The translations under genes were made by a program, and so were the position numbers. 64,000 bases of DNA. It comes from Laceyella sacchari (GTDB lineage: Bacteria; Bacillota; Bacilli; Thermoactinomycetales; Thermoactinomycetaceae). Below the pieces are notes generated by a model. That model did no database searches and was not told the DNA's origin. It was given only the letters and a program-made list of their open reading frames with translations. This document shows positions 1-8,474 of the stretch, in pieces. The first letter of the stretch is position 1; each line of letters opens with the position of its first letter. The DNA lies in contig NZ_SMDD01000001.1 of NCBI RefSeq assembly GCF_004343255.1, positions 1,443,068-1,507,067 on the forward strand, given 5' to 3'.

Positions 1-608
1 TGAAGCGCCACACCGACTTCCGCAGCTTGTTTGGCGGACAAATGCCCTATGGGATGCGCCGGTAGCTCCTGATGTAGATACGTCGCCTCACACACAAACA
101 AATCCGGTTTTTTCCCCATCACCGACCAATCCGTTTTTGGCCCAGCATCAGCGCCATACAAAATCGTTTTTTCCCCGTCGGAAATGCGAATGGCATAACA
201 CGGAATGGCGTGATCGGTGCGATGAAAGCTAAATGTGAGCTTGCCTATGCTGACCGGCTCTGTTCCTATCGGCCGTTTGTCGATCAAGTTTTGATAACTC
301 AGCTTTGCGTACCAATGGGCGGGTTCCGCCGGCGCCCATACAGGCAGGGGGCGCTTTCGTTTTTGCTGGTTGTTAGCAACCAACAACGCGTATTGCAAAA
401 CAAAGAAATCGGAGATATGGTCATGATGCAAATGGGATAAAAACACAGCATCCAGTTCATAAATCGGCATCATTTTGGCCAGTTGTGCCAACACGCCACT
501 ACCACAATCGATTAGGATGCGCTTTTGATCCGCCTCCAACAAATACCCCAACGTCGCCCCACCCGGCGCCGGATAAGGGGAATAACATCCCAGCACAGTC
601 CACCGCAT
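1..608 (-). CDS. MBL-fold metallohydrolase (YhfI-like), 3' end cut by window
   Basis: The first ~200 residues of a metallo-beta-lactamase-fold hydrolase are visible; the C-terminus lies beyond position 1. The sequence shows the zinc-binding HxHxDH signature as SHLHHDH near residue 60, a glycine-rich start (TVLGCYSPYPAPGG) and a downstream YGADAG segment typical of the RNase Z/YhfI-like branch. The ATG at 606-608 is preceded by AAAGGAGG about nine bases upstream. Such proteins hydrolyse phosphodiester or related bonds in the cytosol; the substrate of the YhfI group is not established, so no reaction is claimed. The gene follows korA/korB on the same strand but a hairpin terminator separates them. 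Confidence 0.85.
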   Translation of the reverse strand, partial: MRWTVLGCYSPYPAPGGATLGYLLEADQKRILIDCGSGVLAQLAKMMPIYELDAVFLSHLHHDHISDFFVLQYALLVANNQQKRKRPLPVWAPAEPAHWYAKLSYQNLIDKRPIGTEPVSIGKLTFSFHRTDHAIPCYAIRISDGEKTILYGADAGPKTDWSVMGKKPDLFVCEATYLHQELPAHPIGHLSAKQAAEVGVAL

Positions 609-633
609 GGTCGAAAGCCGCCTCCTTTGTATG

Positions 634-668
634 AAGAAACCACTCCCTGGGCAAGGAAGTGGTTTTTC
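634..668 (-). terminator. Hairpin terminator after korB
   Basis: An inverted repeat (AAACCACT paired with AGTGGTTT) lies just downstream of the korB stop and before the start of the metallohydrolase. T-rich sequence flanks it on both strands, so it could work in either direction; on the minus strand it would end the korAB transcript. Confidence 0.6.
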
Positions 669-674
669 TACTTA

Positions 675-1541
675 TTATGCAAACTCAGCCACTAATTTAT
701 CAAAGTGCTCACGATCAAGCATCAAATCCTGCTTAGCCAGCGGCTCTTCTTTGAACCCTTTGATCATCTCTTCGTAGGATTTGCGCTCTTTGTTTTGATA
801 GATAATACCTGTTACCAGGCCATGATGTTCCATCAACTTCTGCATAGCCATGGAACGGTTGGAGGCGTCGTAATTCTCGTCGTTGTCCAGGTTTACGAGA
901 TTCTCCTTGAACCAGTCATACGTGTTGACTTTGTTATAGGTAACACATGGGCTGTAAACGTTGATCAAAGAGAACCCTTTGTGTTTGATACCTTCTTCAA
1001 TGACGTGGGTCAATTGCTTCAAATCGCTGGAAACCGATTGTGCCACGAATCCCGCTCCTACCGTCAACGCCATTTCCATCGGATGGATGGCCGATTCGAT
1101 CGAACCACTTGGCGTACTCTTGGTTTTGAAACCCATCTCACTGCGGGGCGAAGTTTGTCCTTTGGTCAATCCGTACACTTGGTTATCCATCACGATGTAG
1201 GTGATGTCCACATTCCGGCGGATCGAGTGAACAGTATGTCCCATCCCGATCGCAAAACCGTCTCCGTCACCACCAGCGGCAACCACCGTCAAATCGCGGT
1301 TAGCGAGCTTCAAGCCTTGGGCGATTGGCAAGGCACGACCATGTACACCATGCAAACCATATGCATTCACATAACCTGAGATGCGTCCTGAACAACCAAT
1401 TCCCGATACGACTGCAACATCATGCGGTTCCAACCCAAGATTGGCGAAAGCACGCTGCATGGCGGCCAACACAGAGAAATCACCACAACCTGGGCACCAG
1501 TTGGGCTTTACTTTGTTGCGAAAATCTTTAAATGTGGCCAT
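675..1541 (-). CDS. korB: 2-oxoacid:ferredoxin oxidoreductase, beta subunit
   Basis: This is the thiamine-diphosphate subunit of a 2-oxoglutarate (or related 2-oxoacid) ferredoxin oxidoreductase, which decarboxylates a 2-oxoacid to an acyl-CoA and reduces ferredoxin. The CPGCGDF motif near residue 17 and the GDGDGF...DNQVYGLT segment (TPP/Mg binding) are clear. The open frame extends further upstream, but the ATG at 1539-1541 (MATFKDFRNK) has AAGGAG upstream, gives 288 residues and matches the usual family length. Its start lies inside the last 14 bases of korA, so the two are translationally coupled. Whether the substrate is 2-oxoglutarate or pyruvate cannot be decided from sequence alone; the KorAB assignment rests on similarity to the two-subunit Bacillales enzymes. 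Confidence 0.93.
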   Translation of the reverse strand: MATFKDFRNKVKPNWCPGCGDFSVLAAMQRAFANLGLEPHDVAVVSGIGCSGRISGYVNAYGLHGVHGRALPIAQGLKLANRDLTVVAAGGDGDGFAIGMGHTVHSIRRNVDITYIVMDNQVYGLTKGQTSPRSEMGFKTKSTPSGSIESAIHPMEMALTVGAGFVAQSVSSDLKQLTHVIEEGIKHKGFSLINVYSPCVTYNKVNTYDWFKENLVNLDNDENYDASNRSMAMQKLMEHHGLVTGIIYQNKERKSYEEMIKGFKEEPLAKQDLMLDREHFDKLVAEFA

Positions 1542-3288
1542 GAACCAACAGCTCCTTACATTGTTTGTAAATTTCAGATGGCAAGAATGGATTTCCATCG
1601 TATTTGCCATAGTGAACTAATTTCTCGGCGAATCCTACATGCATTTTGATCAGATTGGTCAATTGTCCTGTCGCGTTATTTTCTACAACCAACACTTTTT
1701 TCGCCTTTTGGATTTGCTGTTGCATGATCTCCGTCGGGAAAGGCAAAATTTGGCGGATGTGGGCATGATTCACTTTCAATCCTTCTTCTTCCAACCGCTC
1801 TTTTGCTTCCGTGATCGTGCCGCGGGTGGAATTGAAGCCCACGATCAGAAGATCTGCCTCGTCATGTTGCGCATCCAGGAATACAGGGGTGTCGAAGTCG
1901 ATGCCATTGCTCAACTTGGACAAGCGTTTATCCATCATCCGTTTACGATTGAGCGGATTTTCCGATGGACGCCCCGTTTCATCGTGTTCTACCCCGGTCA
2001 CATGATGCAAGCCGTCTTTTTTCCCTGGCAGAACGCGGCGAGAAATGCCGTCTTCCGTGAATTCGTAACGCGGGAACAGCTGTGAATTTTCAAGTGGCGG
2101 CAACTCTTCGTTCCAGTCAACCAATTTTCCGCGCTTGATTTCGATCCGATCATAGTCAAGCGGATTGACGGTTTGCTTACCGAGGGAAAGCGCCAAGTCC
2201 GACAAGATAATAACCGGACATTGATATTGCTCCGCCAAGTTGAAGGCTTGAATCGTGTCATAGAAGCACTCTTCCACCGTGCTCGGAGCCAACACGATTT
2301 TCGGAATTTCCCCGTGAGTGCTGTAAAGCATGGCCAATACGTCACTTTGCTCCTGCTTGGTCGGCAACCCGGTGCTTGGACCCCCGCGCTGGGTATTGAC
2401 GATGACAGCTGGCGTTTCAGTCATTCCGGCGAGGCCGATCGCTTCAGTCATCAAGGAGAGCCCCGGTCCGGCAGACGCCGTCAACGCACGCACACCACCA
2501 TAGTTGGCGCCGATCACCATCGTCATCGCAGCGATCTCGTCCTCGGTTTGCACTACTGTACCACCGAGCTCAGGCAACTTTTTGATGAGGTATTCCATGA
2601 TTTCAGAAGACGGCGTAATTGGATATGCCGCCATCAAACGCGCACCTGCAGCGACCGCTCCCAACGCAATGGCATCATTTCCGATCATATATAAGCGCTT
2701 TTTGCCATCAGATGGATCTAAGCGGAACTTTGTAATGGTGTTGCCGATCTGCTCTTGCACATACTCATGGCCTTTTGTGATCGCTTCCATATTTTTGTCT
2801 ACTACTTTTTGCCCTTTTCTGGCGAATCTTTCTTCGATCACATCTTTAAAGGCGTCAACCGACAGTCCCAGCAATGCGATGGAAGCACCCACGGCCACCA
2901 TGTTTTTCATTTGGGCCATGCCAACTTCTTCCGCAATTTTGGTGAATGGAACTGCGAGAAGGTGTGCAGTGACTCCCTCCGGAACGGTTGGATTAAATTT
3001 GGCATCAGCCAAGATCACACCATCTGCAATCAACTCATGCGCATTTAAGTCAATTGTTTCTTGGTCAAATGCAACAAGAATATCCAGCTCGTCGGAAATG
3101 GAGCGAACCGGGCTTGTGCTGATGCGAATCTTGGTATTGGAATGCCCGCCTTTGATGCGTGAGGAGAAGTGCCTGTAACCGTATAGATAATAGCCCTTGC
3201 GATTTAGTGCGGTCGACAAGGTTTCCCCCGCACTGTCGATACCTTCCCCCTGCTGTCCGCCCACTTTCCACGAAAGCTGCTTAACCAT
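1528..3288 (-). CDS. korA: 2-oxoacid:ferredoxin oxidoreductase, alpha (gamma-alpha fused) subunit
   Basis: Partner of KorB. The N-terminal ~190 residues form the gamma-type domain (GGQQGEGIDSAG and SSRIKGGHSNTKIR are seen), followed by the pyrimidine-binding alpha domain (AAYPITPSSEIMEYL, QTEDEIAAMTMVIGA, TASAGPGLSLMTE) and the C-terminal domain II. This fused layout, 586 residues here, is the normal two-subunit form. Of several possible starts the ATG at 3286-3288 (MVKQLSWKVGG) is preferred because AAAGGAG precedes it at good spacing and the upstream residues do not look conserved. The 245-base gap upstream, towards the dipeptidase gene, should hold the promoter, but no convincing one was identified. 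Confidence 0.93.
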   Translation of the reverse strand: MVKQLSWKVGGQQGEGIDSAGETLSTALNRKGYYLYGYRHFSSRIKGGHSNTKIRISTSPVRSISDELDILVAFDQETIDLNAHELIADGVILADAKFNPTVPEGVTAHLLAVPFTKIAEEVGMAQMKNMVAVGASIALLGLSVDAFKDVIEERFARKGQKVVDKNMEAITKGHEYVQEQIGNTITKFRLDPSDGKKRLYMIGNDAIALGAVAAGARLMAAYPITPSSEIMEYLIKKLPELGGTVVQTEDEIAAMTMVIGANYGGVRALTASAGPGLSLMTEAIGLAGMTETPAVIVNTQRGGPSTGLPTKQEQSDVLAMLYSTHGEIPKIVLAPSTVEECFYDTIQAFNLAEQYQCPVIILSDLALSLGKQTVNPLDYDRIEIKRGKLVDWNEELPPLENSQLFPRYEFTEDGISRRVLPGKKDGLHHVTGVEHDETGRPSENPLNRKRMMDKRLSKLSNGIDFDTPVFLDAQHDEADLLIVGFNSTRGTITEAKERLEEEGLKVNHAHIRQILPFPTEIMQQQIQKAKKVLVVENNATGQLTNLIKMHVGFAEKLVHYGKYDGNPFLPSEIYKQCKELLVHGHI

Positions 3289-3533
3289 GAACTCATCTCC
3301 TTTAATCCTGCCACACACTACACAATAATAAGAAATTTGCAACCCTCTTCACAAAGAAGAAGACGGAATAACGCTTCCTTGTGAGTGATAGCATTTTCAT
3401 GTATTAATTCTAGTCCTCTACCCATTAAAAAGCAACCGGGTAAAGCCCGCTTACAACCCAATTTCTCTTTTTTTTAATCATCTGGTGCTTTTTGCGAAAA
3501 GGAGATCCACCTCACGTCTTTTTTTACGCTTTT

Positions 3534-4481
3534 TTATGGGGACAAATGTCTCTGGTAAAACTGTTTGCCATTCTCCCAGCCCCACTTGCGGACGAGATCG
3601 TCTCCATACCTTTTTGACAAGGCTTCCACCAATTGCGGAAGGCGGTTGTAGCTCTCCAATCCGGGCAACTTGTTGGCAAACCCGTCAAAGTCTGAGCCAA
3701 AAAACAGATGATCCGCTCCCCCAAGGGTGCAAATATGCTCAACATGACGGAGCACTTGGTCGATCGTAGCCTCAGCCGCGCAATCGTGTACAAACTCCGG
3801 CACAAACGTGACCCCGATCAATCCTTGGCGTTGGATGAGCGCTTCGATCTGCTCATCTCCTAAGTTGCGTTTATGTGCGCACACCGTTCGGCAATTGGAA
3901 TGTGAAGCGAGAATGGGCAAGCCTGTTTCCTCAATCACTTCCCAAAACCCTCTGTCAGATAGATGGGAAACATCCAAGATCATCCCCAGCCGCTTCATCT
4001 CTATAATCACTTGACGCCCAAACCGCGTCAATCCCCCACCGCGCTCTTCATAGATGCCGTCAGCTACCTCATTGGCAAAATTCCAGGTCAACCCCATTTG
4101 CCGCACGCCGAGCCGGTGAAACAAGCGTAGATTGGCCAAGTCCCCGTGCAAGGCGTCTGCTCCCTCCAACAGTAACAGCGCCCCGATGCGCCCATGTCCG
4201 CATTCATCCATTTGGCCTCCGTCGGTCACCAAGAAAACCCGCGATCCATCCTGAACCACTTCCTCATAAAAAAAATCGATCTCTTTGAGCGCCACAGCCA
4301 AGCGTTGTTGCCGCGGCACCGACTCCGGCGTCCACACGGCAAACACTTGCATGGCCACACCCGCCTCCCGCAAACAATGATAAGAACTGTCCAACGGAGA
4401 CCCTTGATCGTAAAAAGTACGGTACTGGGGATCGCGCCACATTTTACTCAACACGTCGCAATGACCATCTATCCATCTCAT
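3534..4481 (-). CDS. Membrane dipeptidase (renal dipeptidase, peptidase family M19)
   Basis: A zinc dipeptidase of family M19 (renal dipeptidase-like). It starts with the metal-binding H-x-D (WIDGHCD), carries the bridging glutamate in LLLEGADAL near residue 115, and later DVSHLSDRGFWEV and ASHSNCR, which supply the further metal-binding histidines. Length (315 residues) is normal. A GTG five codons upstream is in frame, but it lies within the ribosome binding site GGAGGG; the ATG at 4479-4481 is correctly spaced. Bacterial members hydrolyse dipeptides, sometimes containing D-residues; the substrate here is unknown. No signal peptide is visible, so it is probably cytosolic. Confidence 0.9.
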   Translation of the reverse strand: MRWIDGHCDVLSKMWRDPQYRTFYDQGSPLDSSYHCLREAGVAMQVFAVWTPESVPRQQRLAVALKEIDFFYEEVVQDGSRVFLVTDGGQMDECGHGRIGALLLLEGADALHGDLANLRLFHRLGVRQMGLTWNFANEVADGIYEERGGGLTRFGRQVIIEMKRLGMILDVSHLSDRGFWEVIEETGLPILASHSNCRTVCAHKRNLGDEQIEALIQRQGLIGVTFVPEFVHDCAAEATIDQVLRHVEHICTLGGADHLFFGSDFDGFANKLPGLESYNRLPQLVEALSKRYGDDLVRKWGWENGKQFYQRHLSP

Positions 4482-4498
4482 CCCATTTCCCTCCACTT

Positions 4499-4537
4499 AA
4501 AAAAAAACCTGTCTATATAAATAAACAGGTTTTTTTG
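4499..4537 (-). terminator. Terminator after spoVS
   Basis: An AAACCTGTTTAT/ATAGACAGGTTT hairpin followed on the minus strand by a run of T, 20 bases after the spoVS stop. Strong rho-independent form; A-rich on the other side as well, so it may be bidirectional. Confidence 0.85.
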
Positions 4538-4556
4538 AATATATTGTTTCCATAAA

Positions 4557-4817
4557 TTATCGAGGTTCCACGATTAATTTAATCGCGGTACGCTCTTCAC
4601 CATCGATCACAATATCCGTAAAGGCTGGAATGCAGATAAGATCAATTCCACTCGGCGCGACAAACCCTCGTGCAATCGCAACTGCTTTGACAGCTTGATT
4701 TAGCGCCCCTGCGCCAATTGCTTGCATCTCTGCTTGACCACGTTCACGCAAGACCCCGGCGAGTGCACCAGCAACAGAATTCGGATTGGATTTTGCTGAA
4801 ACTTTTAATACTTCCAT
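4557..4817 (-). CDS. spoVS: Stage V sporulation protein S
   Basis: An 86-residue protein that matches SpoVS nearly throughout (MEVLKVSAKSNPNSVAGALA at the start, IPAFTDIVIDGEERTAIKL near the end). SpoVS is a small Alba-like nucleic-acid-binding protein required for normal progress to stage V of sporulation and linked to spore coat and cortex formation in B. subtilis. The ATG has GGAGGTACC upstream. Its place next to ymdB and rny is the same as in B. subtilis. It ends with its own strong terminator, and a 120-base gap upstream probably holds its own promoter. Confidence 0.97.
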   Translation of the reverse strand: MEVLKVSAKSNPNSVAGALAGVLRERGQAEMQAIGAGALNQAVKAVAIARGFVAPSGIDLICIPAFTDIVIDGEERTAIKLIVEPR

Positions 4818-4938
4818 GAAGGTACCTCCTCGATGGTTGAAGTGAGTCCACTACTTCTATCCTATTCGACCCACACATAAAAATTCCTTCTAATTTACAT
4901 AGATACCGGTAAAAAATCATAAATAAATTTATTTATAA

Positions 4939-5736
4939 TCAACCGATAAGAGGCATATCATCATCTATCCGAATCCGTTTAATTTTTTTCGCTTTCTTTG
5001 TTTCTTTATCAAAGTCAAATAATACGGCATTAAATTGCGTTCTGCCCTTCGCCACTTCAAAGCGCACAGGTAGTTGCGTGACAAATCGTTTGATTACCGC
5101 TGTTCTTTCCATCCCGATCACGCTGTCGTATGGGCCCACCATGCCCACATCTGTCAAATATCCCGTCCCTTTGGGCAGAATCTTTTCATCCGCTGTCTGT
5201 ACATGGGTGTGCGTGCCAACCACCGCTGACACTCTGCCATCGACATACCAGGCAAATGCCTGTTTTTCAGACGTTGTCTCCGCGTGAAAATCGATCAGGA
5301 TATAAGTATTGTGAGAAAGTTGTTGCAACAGGCGGTCGGCGGTGCGGAACGGGCAATCAAGCGCCGATTCCATATACGCTCTTCCCATCAAGTTGATCAC
5401 CGCCAGCTTCCCCCCTTTTGTAGACAAGACAGTCATGCCTTTTCCAGGGGTGCCTTTCGGAAAGTTCGCTGGTCGGATCAAATGGGCTTCCTCATCGATA
5501 AAGTCAAAGACTTCCCCTTGCCCCCAAGCATGGTTTCCCAGTGTGACACAGTCGATCCCGGCATCGAGCCATTCGCGCACAATCGCGCGTTGAATGCCAC
5601 GTCCGTTGGCGGCCGCGTTTTCACCGTTAACCACAATCGCATCAGGTGAGTACATTTGCTTCAGTTTTGGTAAATATGTCTTTAGTGTTTGGCGACCAAT
5701 GTTGCCCACTACATCGCCGATCATTAATACTCTCAT
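4939..5736 (-). CDS. ymdB: YmdB family metallophosphoesterase (2',3'-cyclic nucleotide phosphodiesterase)
   Basis: Calcineurin-like phosphoesterase of the YmdB/TIGR00282 type. Seen are the N-terminal GDVVG metal motif, NGENAA, LGNHAWGQGE, DFHAETTSEKQA and GTHTHVQTAD, which together form the dimetal site. B. subtilis YmdB hydrolyses 2',3'-cAMP and affects biofilm and motility gene expression. The open frame runs upstream into rny, but MRVLMIGD at 5734-5736 gives 265 residues, like the family, and has GGAGG twelve bases upstream, slightly long. It lies 55 bases after rny on the same strand, probably in one transcript. Confidence 0.94.
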   Translation of the reverse strand: MRVLMIGDVVGNIGRQTLKTYLPKLKQMYSPDAIVVNGENAAANGRGIQRAIVREWLDAGIDCVTLGNHAWGQGEVFDFIDEEAHLIRPANFPKGTPGKGMTVLSTKGGKLAVINLMGRAYMESALDCPFRTADRLLQQLSHNTYILIDFHAETTSEKQAFAWYVDGRVSAVVGTHTHVQTADEKILPKGTGYLTDVGMVGPYDSVIGMERTAVIKRFVTQLPVRFEVAKGRTQFNAVLFDFDKETKKAKKIKRIRIDDDMPLIG

Positions 5737-5791
5737 ATATGGTTTGAGCCTCCAAACTCTTTGTAAAAAATAAAGCGGCCCAAAGGCCACT

Positions 5792-7336
5792 TTATTTCGC
5801 GTACTCAACCGATCTTGTTTCCCGGATGACCGTTACTTTGATATGGCCGGGATAGTCCAGTTGGTTTTCGATTTGCTTCGTGATTTCACGGGCCAACCGC
5901 GTCGCTTCTGCGTCATCCACTTCGTCCGGCTTCACTATGATCCGCACTTCCCGTCCAGCTTGAATGGCATATGATTTCTCCACACCATCAAAAGACTCGC
6001 AGATTTCCTCCAGCTTTTCCAAACGTTTGATGTACGCTTCCAGCGTTTCTCTCCGCGCCCCCGGTCTGGCTGCGGACAACGCATCTGCCGCCCTAACCAG
6101 AACCGCAATCACGCTGGTCGCTTCACAGTCCCCGTGGTGGGAAGCGATGCTGTTGATAACAATGGGATGCTCATTGTATTTCTTAGCCAATTCTACACCG
6201 ATATCCACGTGCGACCCTTCGATTTCATGGTCGATCGCTTTACCAATATCATGCAACAGCCCTGCTCGTTTAGCCAAGTGAATATCTTCACCCAGCTCAG
6301 CCGCCAACAATCCCGCCAGATGGGCTACCTCCATCGAATGCTTCAGCACATTCTGTCCGTAACTTGTTCGGAATTTCAATCGGCCGATAATCTTAATCAA
6401 ATCTGGATGCAAACCGTGCACACCCGTTTCAAATGTGGCTTGCTCCCCGTATTCGCGGATGCGCTCGTCCACATCACGGCGTGACTTTTCCACCATCTCT
6501 TCGATTCGCGCCGGATGAATGCGTCCGTCGGCAACCAATTTTTCCAGTGCCACGCGGGCCACTTCACGGCGAATCGGGTCAAACCCTGACAAGATGACGG
6601 CTTCCGGCGTATCATCAATGATGAGATCGATCCCGGTCAAAGTTTCCAACGTGCGGATATTGCGCCCTTCCCGACCGATGATTCGTCCTTTCATTTCATC
6701 ATTTGGCAAGGACACGACGGAGACGGTCGTTTCCGCCACATGATCCGCCGCGCACCGTTGGATCGCCAACGACAAGATCCGGCGAGCCCGTCGATCTCCT
6801 TCTTCGATCGCTTGCTGTTCCATCTCTTTGATGATTTGCGCGGTTTCATGACGCATCTCATTCTCTACTTTCGCCAGAATGAGCTGTCTCGCTTCTTCGG
6901 TGGTTAATCCAGATATCCGTTCCATTTCTTTTCTCTGTTCCTGGTATAGCTCATCAATCTCTTGTTGGCGTAATCCTATTTCCTTTTCTTTTCCGTTCAG
7001 TTCATCTTCACGCTGTTCAATTGCATGTTGCTTGCGTTCTAGCGTCTCTTCTTTTTGATTTAACCGGCGTTCGATTCGTTGCAATTCGTTGCGCTGCTCA
7101 CGAATCTCTTTTTCCGCTTCACTCCGCAGGCGATGCGCTTCATCCCGCGCTTCAAAAATCTTCTCTTTTTTGAGCGCTTCTGCTTCTTTGTCAGCTTTCT
7201 CTATAATCTCGGCAGCTTCCTTCTCGGCGCTTCCGATTCTTGCTTCTGCTGCCGTTTTCCTCATCCAGTATCCCGCACCGAGTCCGACTCCGAGAGAGGC
7301 AAACAGCAGAATGATGTCAATCGGTTCAAACACCAT
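5792..7336 (-). CDS. rny: Ribonuclease Y
   Basis: RNase Y, the membrane-anchored endoribonuclease that starts mRNA decay in Bacillota. Order of parts: an N-terminal membrane helix ([19 protein letters not shown]), a long charged coiled coil to about residue 200, a KH RNA-binding domain ([10 protein letters not shown] at about 220) and an HD metal-dependent domain (HSMEVAH at about 334, LLHDIGKA at about 362). An upstream GTG is in frame, but it overlaps the AGGAGG site; the ATG at 7334-7336 gives 514 residues, close to the usual 520. A terminator-like hairpin lies only 34 bases upstream, so rny may be read through from the recA operon or be controlled by attenuation. Confidence 0.96.
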   Translation of the reverse strand: MVFEPIDIILLFASLGVGLGAGYWMRKTAAEARIGSAEKEAAEIIEKADKEAEALKKEKIFEARDEAHRLRSEAEKEIREQRNELQRIERRLNQKEETLERKQHAIEQREDELNGKEKEIGLRQQEIDELYQEQRKEMERISGLTTEEARQLILAKVENEMRHETAQIIKEMEQQAIEEGDRRARRILSLAIQRCAADHVAETTVSVVSLPNDEMKGRIIGREGRNIRTLETLTGIDLIIDDTPEAVILSGFDPIRREVARVALEKLVADGRIHPARIEEMVEKSRRDVDERIREYGEQATFETGVHGLHPDLIKIIGRLKFRTSYGQNVLKHSMEVAHLAGLLAAELGEDIHLAKRAGLLHDIGKAIDHEIEGSHVDIGVELAKKYNEHPIVINSIASHHGDCEATSVIAVLVRAADALSAARPGARRETLEAYIKRLEKLEEICESFDGVEKSYAIQAGREVRIIVKPDEVDDAEATRLAREITKQIENQLDYPGHIKVTVIRETRSVEYAK

Positions 7337-7369
7337 CGATCCTTCGCTCACCTCCTCTTTTTCTATTTA

Positions 7370-7397
7370 GAAAAACAAGACCGATGAACTCGGTCTT
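7370..7397 (-). terminator. Terminator/attenuator just upstream of rny
   Basis: The hairpin AAGACCGA-gttca-TCGGTCTT is followed on the minus strand by GTTTTTCT. It fits a rho-independent terminator for the recA-recX-nuclease operon. It is so close to the rny start that any promoter serving rny alone would have to lie upstream of it. A second inverted repeat (GTGTCTT/AAGACAC, about 7502-7532) lies nearer the previous gene but lacks a T run. Confidence 0.7.
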
Positions 7398-7548
7398 CGC
7401 TTGTAGTCCGTCGTCATGTCTTGCTATACCAGGTGAAGGCTGGAAAAAACCAGCTAGAACCATTTTCCACTTTACTAACAAACGTTTTCAGTTGGAATCA
7501 GGGTGTCTTCGCCCCAAGAGAGGCAAAGACACAAGTCAATTGTATTAT

Positions 7549-8223
7549 TTATGCAATCCCATTGTCAAGGCGACCACTTTGTTCAACAACTGATTTTCCG
7601 CCTTGTAAGCGCACAAAATAAGCCGCATCGGCCGATTCCGTCAAATGGATGTTGTGCGTCACCATAATCACTTGCCGTCCAAAGGTCTCCCCGACTGACT
7701 TTAGAAACTCAATCATCGGGACGATATAATCTTCACTCACATGCTTACCCGGCTCATCAAGAATAATCGGTCCGCTCAAACGCGGTTTCACTGTTTCGAT
7801 CAGCGCGATGCGCAAAGCGAGCGAGACGATGTCCACAATGCCCCCACCCCGGGCTTCTTGCGGCCTGTTTTTAATTTCTTGACCATCCCAAGTCGAGACG
7901 ACATAAAATTCAGCCGTCGGCGTCCCGCCATGGTCCTTCAGTTCAATCTCAAATCGAAACGCCGACCCAAAGACATATTTCAACGCATTGGTAACCAGTG
8001 TCTCCAATTGTTGTTTTGCCTGCTCACGGGCGTGTTCCGCCGACAATTGGAACAGCACTCGCACTTTTTCCAGCAAATCGCGCTCATTGAGGCACATTTG
8101 CCACCGCTCTTCCGTTTGTTTTAATTGCCCCAAATATAAGTCACGTTCTGACTTGCGCACAATCAACTCGTTTCTCGCACGAGACAACGCTTCTTTCAAT
8201 TGGGTAAACGAAGACTCGGTCAT
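7549..8223 (-). CDS. C-terminal half of a split Rad50/SbcC-like ATPase (Walker B part)
   Basis: A 224-residue protein that looks like only the C-terminal ATPase half of an SMC/Rad50/SbcC-type protein. The first ~80 residues form a charged coiled coil. There follow a signature-like GGGIVDIVSLALRIA near residue 125, a Walker B-like IILDEPGKHV near 155 and a D-loop/switch region with VTHNIHL near 190. No Walker A is present; that half is encoded two genes upstream (8475-9923). The ATG at 8221-8223 follows the preceding stop by one base, with AGGAG 13 bases upstream, so translation is probably coupled. The product should act with the Walker A half and the Mre11-like nuclease; that complex is inference. 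Last gene before the terminator at 7370-7397. Confidence 0.8.
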   Translation of the reverse strand: MTESSFTQLKEALSRARNELIVRKSERDLYLGQLKQTEERWQMCLNERDLLEKVRVLFQLSAEHAREQAKQQLETLVTNALKYVFGSAFRFEIELKDHGGTPTAEFYVVSTWDGQEIKNRPQEARGGGIVDIVSLALRIALIETVKPRLSGPIILDEPGKHVSEDYIVPMIEFLKSVGETFGRQVIMVTHNIHLTESADAAYFVRLQGGKSVVEQSGRLDNGIA

Positions 8224-8224
8224 A

Positions 8225-8470
8225 TCACTTTCTCAGCTCCTGCGGTAAATAGCCCCACGCCTTTTGCAGCTCTTCATTGATCTCTTTTTCCAAGCGCCGG
8301 ATTTCTTCCTCCAATTGCTCCGGCTCCACTCCCAGTTCACGTACTTCTTTGATGATCTCCTCTTCGTTGCGCATCAGGTTCTCCAGCTTTCCCTCCGCTT
8401 TCAAAAGCTCATTTTTCGCTTTTTCTGTTTGCGCCCGCAACAACTCGATGCTTTTTTCAATATCATTCAT
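8225..8470 (-). CDS. Small coiled-coil protein between the two ATPase halves
   Basis: An 81-residue, strongly charged protein (many E and K, heptad-like leucines) predicted to be almost wholly alpha-helical coiled coil; no known domain is recognised. It starts at ATG 8468-8470 with GGGAGGG upstream, four bases after the Walker A-half gene and one base before the Walker B-half gene, so it is clearly part of the operon. It may supply part of the returning coiled-coil arm that a normal Rad50/SbcC carries after its zinc hook, or act as a separate accessory subunit. Function unknown. Confidence 0.75.
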   Translation of the reverse strand: MNDIEKSIELLRAQTEKAKNELLKAEGKLENLMRNEEEIIKEVRELGVEPEQLEEEIRRLEKEINEELQKAWGYLPQELRK

Positions 8471-8474
8471 GGGT

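Noticed and set aside
705..1379. 224-codon plus-strand frame opposite korB
   Set aside because: Shadow of korB; low-complexity, no conserved features.
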